Assembly (NCBI GenBank): GCA_904063045.1 | Contig: CAJFCJ010000118.1 | Coordinates: 36,723-100,722, forward strand | From: Dimorphilus gyrociliatus | Lineage: Eukaryota > Annelida > Polychaeta > Dinophilidae | Length of the DNA stretch: 64,000 bases | Direction of reading: 5' to 3' | Shown here: piece by piece, positions 23,801 to 34,590 of the stretch | How the letters are laid out: each line of letters opens with the position of its first letter | How positions within the stretch are numbered: position 1 is the first letter of the stretch | Position numbers and translations under genes: made by a program | The notes under the pieces: generated by a model | What the model saw: the letters and a program-made list of their open reading frames with translations, nothing else | Databases searched by the model: none | What the model was told of the DNA's origin: nothing

Positions 23801-26800
23801 TTCATTGTAAAATGGATGATATTTGCATTAGTTTCATATACGTTTGCGATAGGGTTTACGATTGTTTTTCTGGCGAAGATGAGCAGGATTGCCTATTGGG
23901 AGAAAGATTCTTTTGCTCCTCAAACATCAGTATAGCCTATCAGTTTGTATGTGATTTTATTCAAGATTGTCCTGATGGTCTAGACGAAAGAAATTGCGGT
24001 AAATGGATTTCTTTGTATTTGTATAACTCAAAATATTTATCGTCAATTTACAATAAAACTACTTTTTCTTTTTAAATTACAAGAATGGAATGAATGCGAA
24101 AAAGGACAACATCAGTTAGTTTGTCAACTTAGATAAAGTGTTTTTAAGTTACCATTTCTATAATCTATTCATAGATGCCAGAATCATCAATGTATCGGTA
24201 ATGATCTTTATTGCAATAATGAATTTAATTGCTTTGACGGAAGTGACGAAAATTGCATGTCATTTATTGCGTCGAATGGAAAGAAACAAAGTATAATAAA
24301 AAAAATGGCTTTAATTATTTTGCTTTTAACGCAAAAAACGTTCACAAATCGAAGCGGAAGATTGTAATTGATTTGTATTTAGCAGGGAGGGAGATGGGTG
24401 GGGCGAAGAGTGTCAGGGTTAGGAAGATAACATTCTTTTGTGAACGTTTTCTATATTGTATACAAATACTTTTTTATCATCAAAATACACTTTTCACATC
24501 AATAGAATGTCGAAGTGATTTTCAGATGGAATGTGATGATAAATGTCTTCCTGATCAATACGCTTGTGATTTTCAGTTAAATTGTCTAAGCGAAATTGAC
24601 GAATCATTCACACAATGCATGCATACATTTTCACATGATTATAGAAACTGTAATGCGAGAAAGTTGCTTATGAAAAGAAAATCTTACAAGTGTCACCTAA
24701 AATATAGTTCAATGGGCGATATTTTAACAAAACCTCAATCACCATTTAATGAATTATTCGATTGTAAAAGATTTCAATGCGAAATCGGGGAATACAGCTG
24801 TAAAAAATTCAAATATTGTATATCAATTCAACAAGTTTGTGATGGTATTGTGCATTGTTTATATCAGGATGATGAAGTCAATTGTGGTAAGTTCTGAGAA
24901 CCAAAAATTGAGGTCAATAAATAATTTCTCTTACCATCCAGATCAATACTTTAAACCAAAAGGTTATTTCAAATGCAAATACGATGTCGATTATATAAAA
25001 CTGGAAAATGTTTGTGATGGTATCATTCATTGTAGAGTTGGAAGTGATGAATTATATTGCGACACTGTGTTCAAATGTCCTCTGCATTGTCAATGTTCTT
25101 TAAATTATATTGTAATATGCTCATTTTCTAATTGGGAAGAATCATTTAAATATTTAAATGATCTATCATTAAATTACAAAGCACTCTCTCTAAACGGCTC
25201 AAATGGTCGAAATAATGATGGAAAGTTCGTAGAACGAAAAACGATCAAAGTACAATTATCAATAAGCTATTTACACATCAATAATTACAATATTGAAAAT
25301 ATATCACTTTCTTCAACATTCCCAAATGTATTTTCAATGAATTTACAATCAAATAAACTAAACTTGAACAAAACTTTAGACAGCAAATTAAAAAATTTAC
25401 AATCAATTAATTTGAAATTTAGCAAATTCAATATTAACCAATTTTTTACATTTGGTCATCACAAACAGCTTAGATCCATTGATTTATCTTCAACTAATAT
25501 CAAATTTTTTGGTAAAACTTTATTCTTAAATCTTAATAAATTGGAAAGTTTAAAAATTGAAAATTGTAATATTAAACTTATATGGAAAGGAATATTTGAT
25601 TCTTTAAAATTTCTAAAATATTTATCACTAAGGAGGACAAAAATTCCATTAGAAGATGGAATATATTTGGTTAAACCATTAATAAATTTAAATGAATTGT
25701 ATAGTAATTATTTTACACTGTGCTGCTTTGCTTGGAAATATTTGAGTAGAATAATAAACTGTTCACCGGAGAAATCACTTTTTAACTCTTGTTCAGATTT
25801 ATTCAAGTCAACAGCAATTCGAATAATACTATGGTTCATATGTTTTTTGGCCATAATTCAAAATGCTACTTCATTGATTTTTATTACGATTTTTGCATCT
25901 AAAAAAGTCAACGTCTTTCATTTTACACTTATGCTCGCTGATTTTGGAGTGGCAGTCTATGTGTTTATCATTGGATGGCAAGATCTTAAATATAGAGGTC
26001 ATTACATTGAAAATGATATTACTTGGAGAAACAGCTTAACTTGTTCAACTCTAGGTGTAATTTGCAGTTGGGCAATGTTGCTGTCAGCTTTCAGTTTACT
26101 TTTAATTTCACTTGAGAGATTTCAAATGATTTTATATCCATTTCAAAAAATTTTTGGAAGAAGAACATCTATAATTTGTATTGTAGCTATAGCTATACTT
26201 ACTGGATTAATTTCCATTGTGCCTACTATTTTTTACCAAGTGAATAATTTTTAAATATTTAAAAATGAGATAGATAAATTAAGTTTTTCTTTTCTTTTTT
26301 TTAAGCAATTCTACTCAAGATATCCAGTCTGCTTTTCTCTGCATATAACAAGTGAGAAGAGTGAAGGCTGGCTATTTTCATTTATACTATATGGTATTGT
26401 AATTTCTGTTATTTGCATTGTTATTTTGCTGCTATATTTAGCAATTTGGAGAAGAACTCTAAAAGCTAAACATTTAATGGGAGAAGAAAAATTCCATACT
26501 ACCCAAAAAAAATTGTTTCTTAATACTTTCCTTATTGTTTCAACAAATATATGTTGCTCATTTCCAATTTCAATATTAGGTTATTTTTCTACTTTTCTTA
26601 TTACGTGAAGAAGAAGCGTGATAAAATATTCATCAATGAATTTTCTGGTATTCCCCTATACCCCAAAAACTTAAACTATTGCCTGGTTCTTAGTGGAAAA
26701 AATGTCTCTAAAATCAGATTGTTGTAGATCAGAGTATGGGAAAATTGTCCAATGGGTGGGGGAAAACATTGTAGGAGTGGGAAAAGATATTTCGTGGATA

Positions 26801-27869
26801 AAAACTTGTCCTAATCTCTGAGATTCAAAAATATAAATGAATTTGTATATATTATCAAAAGCTGAGCACAGTTTGGCAAAATTCAGAGCAAGAGTAATTT
26901 AATTTTAACCCTGACATATTTTCCCAATCTCCTTCTGATTTGTGGACGTTTTCCGCCGTATCGAAACTAGTTGTTGTCCTAACTCTCCAATCAATTTCTG
27001 TGTTTTTTGTAACTTTTGATATAAGATGCCACCTAGGGCATAAAAAGGTCATTATTGAAAAGAAATATCAGAATATTCATTAGTGATTTCAGTGACATCA
27101 AATAGATTAATCTTATTAGTATCATTTTAGGTATCTATTCAGTTTTCTTTTCACTTACTATAACAAAAGAAGTTTATGCTGGAATTGTTATCATTATTTT
27201 ACCAATTAATTCCATGATTAATCCTTTCTTATACACTTGGTCTGAAGTTAAATCTTATTTAATTGCTAAAAAAATATTGAAAGCTGAAAAAATGTTGGTA
27301 AATCTACAATATTTTGTGTTGAAGTGCAAACGATTTTAATCATTTATCTATTCAGCAAATTGGAAAAGGACAATTTTGAAAATCATTTGAGAAATTCATG
27401 TAAATTTAGATATAAATTTAATTGGTAACTTTTTCTCTCTTTCTTCAAACAGATGCTAATTTTATAAGAAATGTGGATAATTATCATTTAATCACTAACA
27501 ATTCCTCTTTTAATTGTAAAAATGTATTATTTCAACAAGGGACTTGTTTGCTAGTGAATAGCCAAATTTTAACAAATATGAAAGATCTTTTACAGGCATT
27601 AAACTTTTGTCATCTTAATGAATTGGGTTTTTGTGGATTAATTCATTTGGAAAATATTTATTTAAAGGTAAAAGTAGCAATTTCAATACGAAACAATGTA
27701 AAATATAAAATTGACATTTAAGGTGAAGAGTAAAGAGAAACTAAGGTTTTATCTTTCCCTGAAAGATATTAGCCTCTGTGTCAATAGAACGAAACAAGAT
27801 GACATTTTAGCTATTGGCAACTTTTTAAGGAAGCTTTTACAGCTGCAGCAGGCAGTCAAGTTAAAATAA
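20851..27869 (+). CDS. Receptor 1: SRCR / lectin-like / LDLa / LRR / 7TM receptor with kinase-like tail
   Basis: Nineteen exons: 20851-21181, 21477-21758, 21822-22045, 22264-22441, 22501-22804, 22874-22926, 22998-23243, 23316-23419, 23487-23667, 23726-23998, 24084-24114, 24175-24290, 24506-24886, 24942-26239, 26306-26579, 27131-27293, 27356-27399, 27453-27667, 27723-27869. All are GT-AG, phases agree, 4,845 nt, 1,614 residues. Order: signal peptide (MTNRKFLYFFSFILQYSFL); SRCR-like N-terminal modules; a clear SRCR domain (about 361-457, GTVTGIFQVFFNNYW ... AICKYFGYKGG); a cysteine-rich C-type-lectin-like region (458-634); six LDLa modules (655-940, e.g. VCDFIQDCPDGLDERNC); LRRs (about 960-1170); 7TM (about 1190-1475) with ER-F in place of DRY and NPFLY; tail with kinase-like DDILAIGNFLRKLL. 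The ECL1 and TM3 pattern (WRNSLTC) fits LGR/relaxin-receptor-like GPCRs. It is probably a surface receptor; ligand unknown. Introns 12 and 15 hold MITE sequence. Confidence 0.85.
24331..24453. mobile_element. Diverged MITE copy in receptor 1 intron 12
   Basis: Inverted ends (aaaacgttcacaaat ... tttgtgaacgttttct) match the MITE family, but the interior is shorter and only one gggttagg unit is left. It lies between exon ends 24290 and 24506. A single MITE end (gatttgtggacgttttc, about 26937) is also present in intron 15. Confidence 0.7.
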
Positions 27870-28450
27870 TCACTTTTGTATAACATTAATATTTTTATTA
27901 AATATATTTTAACATAAACAATTAAACATTTCCAAATTAAAAATTTAGAGAAACAATCTTATAGTTAACAGATGAAAACAACTGCAAATATATGGTTCAA
28001 GTTGTTCAAGTTGAGTTACAATTTTCATTAAATTGATGATTCTTTTTGGAATAAACTTTAATTAACATTTGAAATTAATTTATAATTTTCCAACGCAAAT
28101 ATTCTACAGCAGCTTCAAATTTCACACCAATATCACTATGGTCAATTGTAGAATTATACTATCTGGATTAGGTCTTGGGGTTAAGGATTAGCACAATCAG
28201 TATAGACTGGAAATCCTCTTATTGCTATCTAAATGTAAAATAGCAGTTCCTAGCTTAAGCTATCACTTTATCTCCAACTGTCCCACTCCAAATTCTCAAT
28301 AAGGGTGAATAGACACTGCACTGCAGTATTCCACAGTCTCTCTAATTAAAATCTCACAATATTTTGGATCCATTGATCCTTTATCAAGTGTGAAGGAAGG
28401 CCACAGTTAGATTACCACTAGACTGATTAATGACAGGATTGGTGTACCAA
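27870..28450. other. 3' flank of receptor 1, no gene seen
   Basis: AT-rich DNA ending at the assembly gap. A short ggttaaggattagcacaatc motif is shared with about 48005. No coding or repeat structure beyond that. Confidence 0.5.
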
Positions 28451-29148
28451 NNNNNNNNNNNNNNNNNNNNNNNNNNNNNNNNNNNNNNNNNNNNNNNNNN
28501 NNNNNNNNNNNNNNNNNNNNNNNNNNNNNNNNNNNNNNNNNNNNNNNNNNNNNNNNNNNNNNNNNNNNNNNNNNNNNNNNNNNNNNNNNNNNNNNNNNNN
28601 NNNNNNNNNNNNNNNNNNNNNNNNNNNNNNNNNNNNNNNNNNNNNNNNNNNNNNNNNNNNNNNNNNNNNNNNNNNNNNNNNNNNNNNNNNNNNNNNNNNN
28701 NNNNNNNNNNNNNNNNNNNNNNNNNNNNNNNNNNNNNNNNNNNNNNNNNNNNNNNNNNNNNNNNNNNNNNNNNNNNNNNNNNNNNNNNNNNNNNNNNNNN
28801 NNNNNNNNNNNNNNNNNNNNNNNNNNNNNNNNNNNNNNNNNNNNNNNNNNNNNNNNNNNNNNNNNNNNNNNNNNNNNNNNNNNNNNNNNNNNNNNNNNNN
28901 NNNNNNNNNNNNNNNNNNNNNNNNNNNNNNNNNNNNNNNNNNNNNNNNNNNNNNNNNNNNNNNNNNNNNNNNNNNNNNNNNNNNNNNNNNNNNNNNNNNN
29001 NNNNNNNNNNNNNNNNNNNNNNNNNNNNNNNNNNNNNNNNNNNNNNNNNNNNNNNNNNNNNNNNNNNNNNNNNNNNNNNNNNNNNNNNNNNNNNNNNNNN
29101 NNNNNNNNNNNNNNNNNNNNNNNNNNNNNNNNNNNNNNNNNNNNNNNN
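28451..29148. other. Assembly gap (698 N)
   Basis: Run of undetermined bases. The EGF/cadherin-like pseudogene begins immediately to its right, so its 5' part may be in the gap. Confidence 1.
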
Positions 29149-30495
29149 AGAATTACATGTATTGACAAAATATCATAAATTGTTAGTAGTATGTAATGAA
29201 AAAATATTCAATTATATAATAAATGAAAAATATGCTTGCAACAGATCCTTGAATACGAATTTATTTATAACCCAAGGTGTTTTTGCTTCACTCATAATTG
29301 CTTGTAATTTTTGGATGGTAATAAGATTCAAAAATCTATTGAAAAGATTTTGTCATAAGAATCTGGAGAATACTGTGAGAGAGGGATCTGTGATCAATGT
29401 GTAAATGGTAATTGTTCTGGAGGATTTTGCTCTTGTTTTAAAGGTTTTGAAGGATCAACATGTGAGATTGAGGCATTGTGTGAAAACTGGTGTATATGAA
29501 TATGACTTGGGTTGGACAAGTAATAATTTTTCAGAGATAGCAAAATAGCAAAAGGGATGTTCAGACCATGGCATGTGTATTGATCATGATAAATGTAAAT
29601 GTGACAAAGGATATTACAGGACCAACTTGTTTACAGTATTCTTGTGAGAATATTAACTATTTCACCAATCATGGATCTTGTCTTGAATTTGATAAGGACT
29701 ATTTTGATAAAAACTAGATGGAAATGAGATTCTTGTTCAATTGCAATTTGTTACAAAGACTGTTCATTGAATGGAGAGAGTGTATTGAACCAAATAAATG
29801 TACATGTAATGCTGGATTTGAGGGGGATTATTGTGAGAATTTAGTAGTATATGCATTGGAGAAGACACTATCAAAGCTATCTTCTTCAGTTTATGTAACT
29901 ATAAATGTTAATGGTGTAAATAAATGTGCAGTAATTAAACATCCAGTTTTGGATGATAAAATTCTCTTAATATATCTATGGGATCTCTTGTATCAAGGAT
30001 AGAAGCAACTGACTCTGATTCTGGTTCAAAAAGAGAAATGACATACAAACTTGAGAAAACTCAAACAGAATCATATATATTTAAAGTGAGAGAAAATTCA
30101 TCTGAGATAATAACATCAAAGTTTACTCTTCCAGTTGGATCATTTGAAAATCATCTTATTGTCTTGGATAAATCTGATGATCATTGTTCAAGTACAATTG
30201 GAGAATATAACTGCAAAAGCAGAAGATGAAACTATTTCTAAAAGAATAAGAAGTGCATTGACAAAGGAGGAAAGTACTTTGAAGGAATTTAGTAAAGAAG
30301 ATACAGATTTTTTAACTTTAGTATTTTTGAATGATGTTACGACATCTGGTGTAGGAAATATTAATACAATATCTTGTTCATTAAGAATTAGCTGATAAAA
30401 GTTCTGAAATGACTTCTTCAATAATTGCTGTTTCCAGTGTTAGTATGATTGTGTTTGTTACATTATTGAAATTTTTCTTCTTATATATTTGAGCC
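29149..30495 (+). pseudogene. Broken EGF-repeat/cadherin-like single-pass membrane protein
   Basis: Reading through several frames, the plus strand encodes EGF-like modules (CVNGNCSGGFCSCFKGFEG about 29390; CSDHGMCIDHDKCKCDKGYY about 29560; CIEPNKCTCNAGFEGDYC about 29780), then a cadherin-like stretch (ATDSDSGSKREMTYKL, about 30010) and finally a hydrophobic membrane segment (SSIIAVSSVSMIVFVTLL) with a very short tail and TGA near 30492. At least four frame changes or stops interrupt modules where no splice sites exist, e.g. in the EGF near 29505, 29640 and 29770. No introns are visible, so it could be a retrocopy or simply decayed. The intact parent is not in the window. Confidence 0.7.
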
Positions 30496-30504
30496 AAAAA
30501 CATA

Positions 30505-30960
30505 TATAAATAACTTAAAAAAAACATTTTGCAAATGACATGCACTAGCATAATTGATGTATTATCAATTTAAACCTCAGAAAGACAAAAAATTGAAGAG
30601 TCCTATGCCCATATAAAAAAGTCAGAGTCTAAAGTTTCATCTTTGTTGACATTCTCTCCTACTTATTTGTTTAGATTTAGTTGATATAAAAGAATTTATG
30701 GAATTGAATGATGAACACCAGTCTAAACTAAAAAATATTTATTGAGTACATAAACAAAGAGAGTACACATTTTGTAGGAAAAGTGCATATTGTGCAGAAA
30801 AGATTATTTGAATGTGATTTTTGACCAAATTCACAAAAACTCAAAGTAGCAGTTTATTATTGTATTAGTATTTTAGTATTTTTGTGCAATCGTCTCTTGT
30901 TCACTTTCAATAGAAAACAATTGCAACAGCAAAGGTAAAATCGACCTTGAAAAAGTCTTT
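30505..30960. repeat. Dispersed repeat, second copy
   Basis: 30505-30610 matches 18640-18745, and 30655-30960 matches 19455-19680, including the block aattgaatgatgaacaccag. No MITE is inserted here, so this is closer to the ancestral arrangement. Confidence 0.7.
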
Positions 30961-31059
30961 AGCATTGTTAAAGGTTTGTTTTGGTTATTCTTAACAAAAA
31001 ATCTGGATTAAGCAACAGTTATTGGTTTAAATTTATATTAATCATCAGATTTATCCTAC

Positions 31060-32013
31060 TTAGCTCTGATTATGAATATGTGAAATTTGTTGTCCTCTCT
31101 TCATCAAGTTCTTAAACATTGATTTAATTGCAGTATTACTAAAAATAGTTATAAGAGGATTACTGACTCCTTGAATTAATGTTGTATAGTCTGCTATTCC
31201 ACCAACTAGTTGCTTAACTTGGGTTTTAGAATTGTGAATTGAGATATATACAACAATTGAGCAGATAATCCAGAGAAATATAATGAAAAACAATTGTAGT
31301 AGAGTTGCTTTTGAAGATTTGGAAATATTTTTCATCTTTTGAGTTTGAAATTTAATATCATTAGCATGTTTTTTAGCAATTTTCAAGGTTTTAACATGGA
31401 GTACTAAAGCCGTAAAGTGTAGAGGTAGAAAGAATCCAATATAAATAAAATAGTAATAGGGTTTGTGTCTTACATAGCCTTGGCAATAGTTGTCTTTTCT
31501 ATATTTCACCAATGCAGCATAAAAGGGGAATAGATGTAGTACACAGGAGAAAAAAATGACCAAAATGATCATTAACAGTAATCTTGTACAGGTAAAATAC
31601 TTTTGAAAATGAAATGGATATTTAATGACTATATATCTATACACAAAAATTAGGAGAAGAAAATACTGAGTTTGTGCATATATGACGAGAAAACTCATAT
31701 TAACGATAACACAAGCAGCTGGATGTAATTTTTCAGTATTCAATTTCTCTCCAAGCAATAGAGCTATCGCATACAAAGTTATTGTTAATAAATCGGAGAC
31801 AGATACTGCTGGTATAAATATTACAATATTTTCTCTACCAGTTTTCAATTTCTTATAGGCAATTAAAACAATGCTGTTGAAAAATACACCTGCAATGTAC
31901 AATATAGATGTTAATACTTTTGACAAGTTATTGTCCCAATTATGATGTCGATGAGGAATTGGAGAAGATGATAATAATGATGATAATGTAACATCTTCCG
32001 TTGATTCGTCCAT
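31060..32013 (-). CDS. Intronless class A (rhodopsin-like) GPCR
   Basis: Single exon of 317 residues with seven hydrophobic segments. The N-terminus is short and Ser/Asp-rich without an evident signal peptide. TM1 has the conserved Asn (FFNSIVLIAYKKLK), TM2 the conserved Asp (VSVSDLLTI). TM3 ends in YRY in place of DRY (VYRYIVIKYPF), with ECL cysteines in PAACVIV and NYCQGYV. TM6 reads IFLWIICSIVVY and TM7 reads NPLITIF in place of NPxxY, followed by a basic helix 8. It looks intact, is orphan to me, and is not closely related to the LDLa/LRR receptors flanking it. The departures at DRY and NPxxY could alter G-protein coupling. Confidence 0.85.
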   Translation of the reverse strand: MDESTEDVTLSSLLSSSPIPHRHHNWDNNLSKVLTSILYIAGVFFNSIVLIAYKKLKTGRENIVIFIPAVSVSDLLTITLYAIALLLGEKLNTEKLHPAACVIVNMSFLVIYAQTQYFLLLIFVYRYIVIKYPFHFQKYFTCTRLLLMIILVIFFSCVLHLFPFYAALVKYRKDNYCQGYVRHKPYYYFIYIGFFLPLHFTALVLHVKTLKIAKKHANDIKFQTQKMKNISKSSKATLLQLFFIIFLWIICSIVVYISIHNSKTQVKQLVGGIADYTTLIQGVSNPLITIFSNTAIKSMFKNLMKRGQQISHIHNQS

Positions 32014-32470
32014 TTCAAGATACAGCTAATATGAATTTTGACAACCGACTGCAAAGAAGATATCCTTTGCAGAATCTGCATAAATTGGCTTTTGTTAATT
32101 TTTTAAGGTTGATTGTGGACAGTTGAGTAAAATAATATTTTATTCTGAATATTTAATGAATTAATGGAGAGAAATGTGTTTGCTCTAATCAGGATTTCAA
32201 ATATAAATAACTTTATCCATTGACTATATATTTTCTTTCAACAGATTTTCATTATTTCACAAAGATAATTAGAAGAATCTATTGTTGATTTATCAATAAT
32301 ATGGAACTGTTTGTTTAGTATTAAATAGTCAATTTCTTTCTTCCAGAATCATCACCTAATTTTTCAACTATCATTAATCTAATGTAACATCCATCTATTT
32401 GGTAATCTAAATACATATTTTGCAAGAAATAAGTAATGATTTTATTTTTGCGAAACAGCATGGCAACAAA
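32014..32470. other. 5' flank of the GPCR gene
   Basis: AT-rich spacer between the minus-strand GPCR and retroelement sequence. No distinct promoter element can be named. Confidence 0.5.
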
Positions 32471-32660
32471 CACCAGTTTCTGGTTTATTCAAACAAGAAA
32501 GTGGAAGAGGCTGTACGAAAAAGAGCTTGAGAAAAAGATGAGATCAGCAGTAAACTGACATTCAGTAGTGTTAAACCTAACCCTTTCAAGTGGTCAGAGG
32601 CCTACAAAGTTGAAATCTGACAACCTCATAATTCTCAAGTAACAAAAATAGGAAAGACTG
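32471..32660 (-). repeat. LTR-derived fragment abutting Gypsy B
   Basis: Reverse complement of 32590-32660 matches 39585-39665 inside the solo LTR at 39247-39987 (ataacagtctttc ... tcagatttcaactttgta). 32530-32590 also resembles 8640-8700. It marks the point where Gypsy B is truncated. Confidence 0.6.
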
Positions 32661-32665
32661 TTATG

Positions 32666-32947
32666 TCACACATGGGTCCCATCCAAGTACCATACCAAGT
32701 CATCTCTTATCAGCATCTTTTCCAAATGATCAGCATATTCACCCATTTCTGCATTTGAAATTTCTAAACCTTCTAATTTATCTACTACTTTCATCAGTTC
32801 CAAATCTTTAGCTTGTTCTTGTGGAAAATTCATTGTGATTTCACCATCTTCAATTTCATTGCCATTCTCATTTTCGTCATTACTATCTATATCCTCAAAC
32901 TCTTCTGCATCTAGGAAATTACATGAAATTATGTCTTTTCTTTGCAT
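32666..32947 (-). pseudogene. Gypsy B pol remnant (RNase H-integrase linker)
   Basis: 93 residues, acidic, matching the start of the pol section at 62178-62460 of element D (LEGLEISN...LVWYLDG versus LEGENIDN...LVWYLNG). Ends where the element is truncated. Confidence 0.7.
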
Positions 32948-34539
32948 AAGTTGTGTTGCAGACTCTTCAGCCTTTTTACTGTACTCAAATTAAGTTTTCT
33001 TTGAACAAATGTTTGAACCAAACTTTGGTGGTCAGTATATAAGAAGAACTTCTTGTATCTTAGGTAATGTGAAAACTTCTGTGTTGCCCAATAAACAGCA
33101 AAAGCTTCTTTTTGATATGCAGCATACTTGAGCTGTGAATTGATAAGTAATTTTGATGCAAATGAAACTGGTCTCTTGGTTTTCTTTCCATCAGCTCCAA
33201 CAGTTTCTTGCTCTAAGATAGCTCCAACTGCAAAGTCAGATGCATCAGTGGTAAGGTAGAAAGGTTTGTTATAATCAGGTAGCTGTAGGATTGGAGGTGT
33301 TATCATTGCTCTCTTGAGGGTATCAAAGGCTTCTTCTGCTTCCTTAGTCCAGTTGAGTTTGCTGTTTTTACCATGTTCCTTTATCAAATTTCGTAGAGGT
33401 TTGGTAATTCTTGCAAAGTCTTTAATAAACCTTCTATAATATCCACAAAATGCAACAAAACTGAGTAATGTATTTGCAAATACAGGTTTGTTTGCTTCTT
33501 TGATCCTAGCAATTTTCTCTGGATTGGTAGCAATTCCATCTTTACTTATTCTGTGTCCAAGGAATTGAATTGATTCCTGAAGAAAGTTACATTTGCTCAG
33601 CTTGATTCTAAAATCTATTCTCTTGATTTGTTCCAGCACTTTTGTCAAAGCTACTTTATGCTCCTCTAGAGTGTTGGTAAATATGATAATATCATCCATA
33701 TAATTGAGGCAGAATTTATCCAATCCATTTAAAACAAATGTTGCCATAACATAGCTGAAGTGAGGTGGGGCATTTGCTAACCCAAATGGCATTCTATTAA
33801 ACTCAAAGAGGCCAAATGGTGTTATAAATGCTGTTTTCTCTTTATCTGCTTCTTTAATTTTGATGCGGTGATAAGCACTTGTGAGGTCGAGTACAGAGAA
33901 ATATTTATTTTCTCCTCCTAGCTGATCAAATAAATCTTCTTGATGAGGGAGTGGATACCTGTTTTTCTTAGTCTGCTTGTTTAGTTTTCTATAATCAACA
34001 CAAAGTCTTTGCGTTCCTTCTTTCTTTTGTACAAACAGAATAGGAGATGCCCATTCACTTTTACTTATTCTAATAATTCCACTGTTCAGTAAGTCATTAA
34101 CTAGCTTTTTACATTCATCCATTTTCACTGGAGGTAATCTGTATGGTCTTTGCTTGAATGGAGTGGCTTCTTCACAAAGATCAATTGAGAGAGGTGGTAC
34201 ATCAGGTGTGCCAATATCTGTTTGATCTTTAGCCATAATCTCTTCAAATTCTTCAACAATAGTCATCAACTTTCTTCTTTCTTTTTCAATTCTGGTTAAT
34301 TCCACTGCCTTGTCTGAATTCTTTTCATTTCTGATCATTCTAACAGCAAATTTCTTCTTGCTTCTTTTTTTCTTCTTTTCTTCTGTTCTTCCTCCAGCTC
34401 CATGAAAGGATTTCACATGTAATTCTTCTTTTGCATCTTTACCATTCCATATGAAAAAGGGGAGGGATGCAGTTTTTGTTGCAAAGTCCAATCTTGCACC
34501 ACTTTTTGTCAGAAAATCACATCCAAGTACAATTGACAA
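32929..34539 (-). CDS. Gypsy B pol: reverse transcriptase and partial RNase H
   Basis: 536 residues. RT motifs in order: VDYRKLNKQTKKNRYPLP, FSVLDLTSAYHRI, FGLFEFNRMPFGLANAP, then the catalytic box NYMDDIIIF, followed by FLGHRIS and the RNase H region TTDASDFAVGAILEQ and LYTDHQSL. After LSTVK the normal continuation (WVMALMD in its relatives) is missing and an unrelated tail follows, so the end of RNase H is deleted. The protease active site lies upstream across the gag/pol junction (LCDSGT, about 34735-34755). Not expected to be autonomous. Confidence 0.88.
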   Translation of the reverse strand: MSIVLGCDFLTKSGARLDFATKTASLPFFIWNGKDAKEELHVKSFHGAGGRTEEKKKKRSKKKFAVRMIRNEKNSDKAVELTRIEKERRKLMTIVEEFEEIMAKDQTDIGTPDVPPLSIDLCEEATPFKQRPYRLPPVKMDECKKLVNDLLNSGIIRISKSEWASPILFVQKKEGTQRLCVDYRKLNKQTKKNRYPLPHQEDLFDQLGGENKYFSVLDLTSAYHRIKIKEADKEKTAFITPFGLFEFNRMPFGLANAPPHFSYVMATFVLNGLDKFCLNYMDDIIIFTNTLEEHKVALTKVLEQIKRIDFRIKLSKCNFLQESIQFLGHRISKDGIATNPEKIARIKEANKPVFANTLLSFVAFCGYYRRFIKDFARITKPLRNLIKEHGKNSKLNWTKEAEEAFDTLKRAMITPPILQLPDYNKPFYLTTDASDFAVGAILEQETVGADGKKTKRPVSFASKLLINSQLKYAAYQKEAFAVYWATQKFSHYLRYKKFFLYTDHQSLVQTFVQRKLNLSTVKRLKSLQHNLCKEKT

Positions 34540-34590
34540 ATCCAGATCCTTTACTACAATGAATTCCTGTTCCAGAATCTTACCAGCAAA

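Noticed and set aside
24749-24900. Second reading frame through LDLa exon 13 of receptor 1
   Set aside because: It overlaps the true LDLa frame; the real frame keeps all six cysteines and the acidic motif and splices in phase to 24942.
28407-29404. Long frames spanning the N gap
   Set aside because: Almost entirely undetermined bases.
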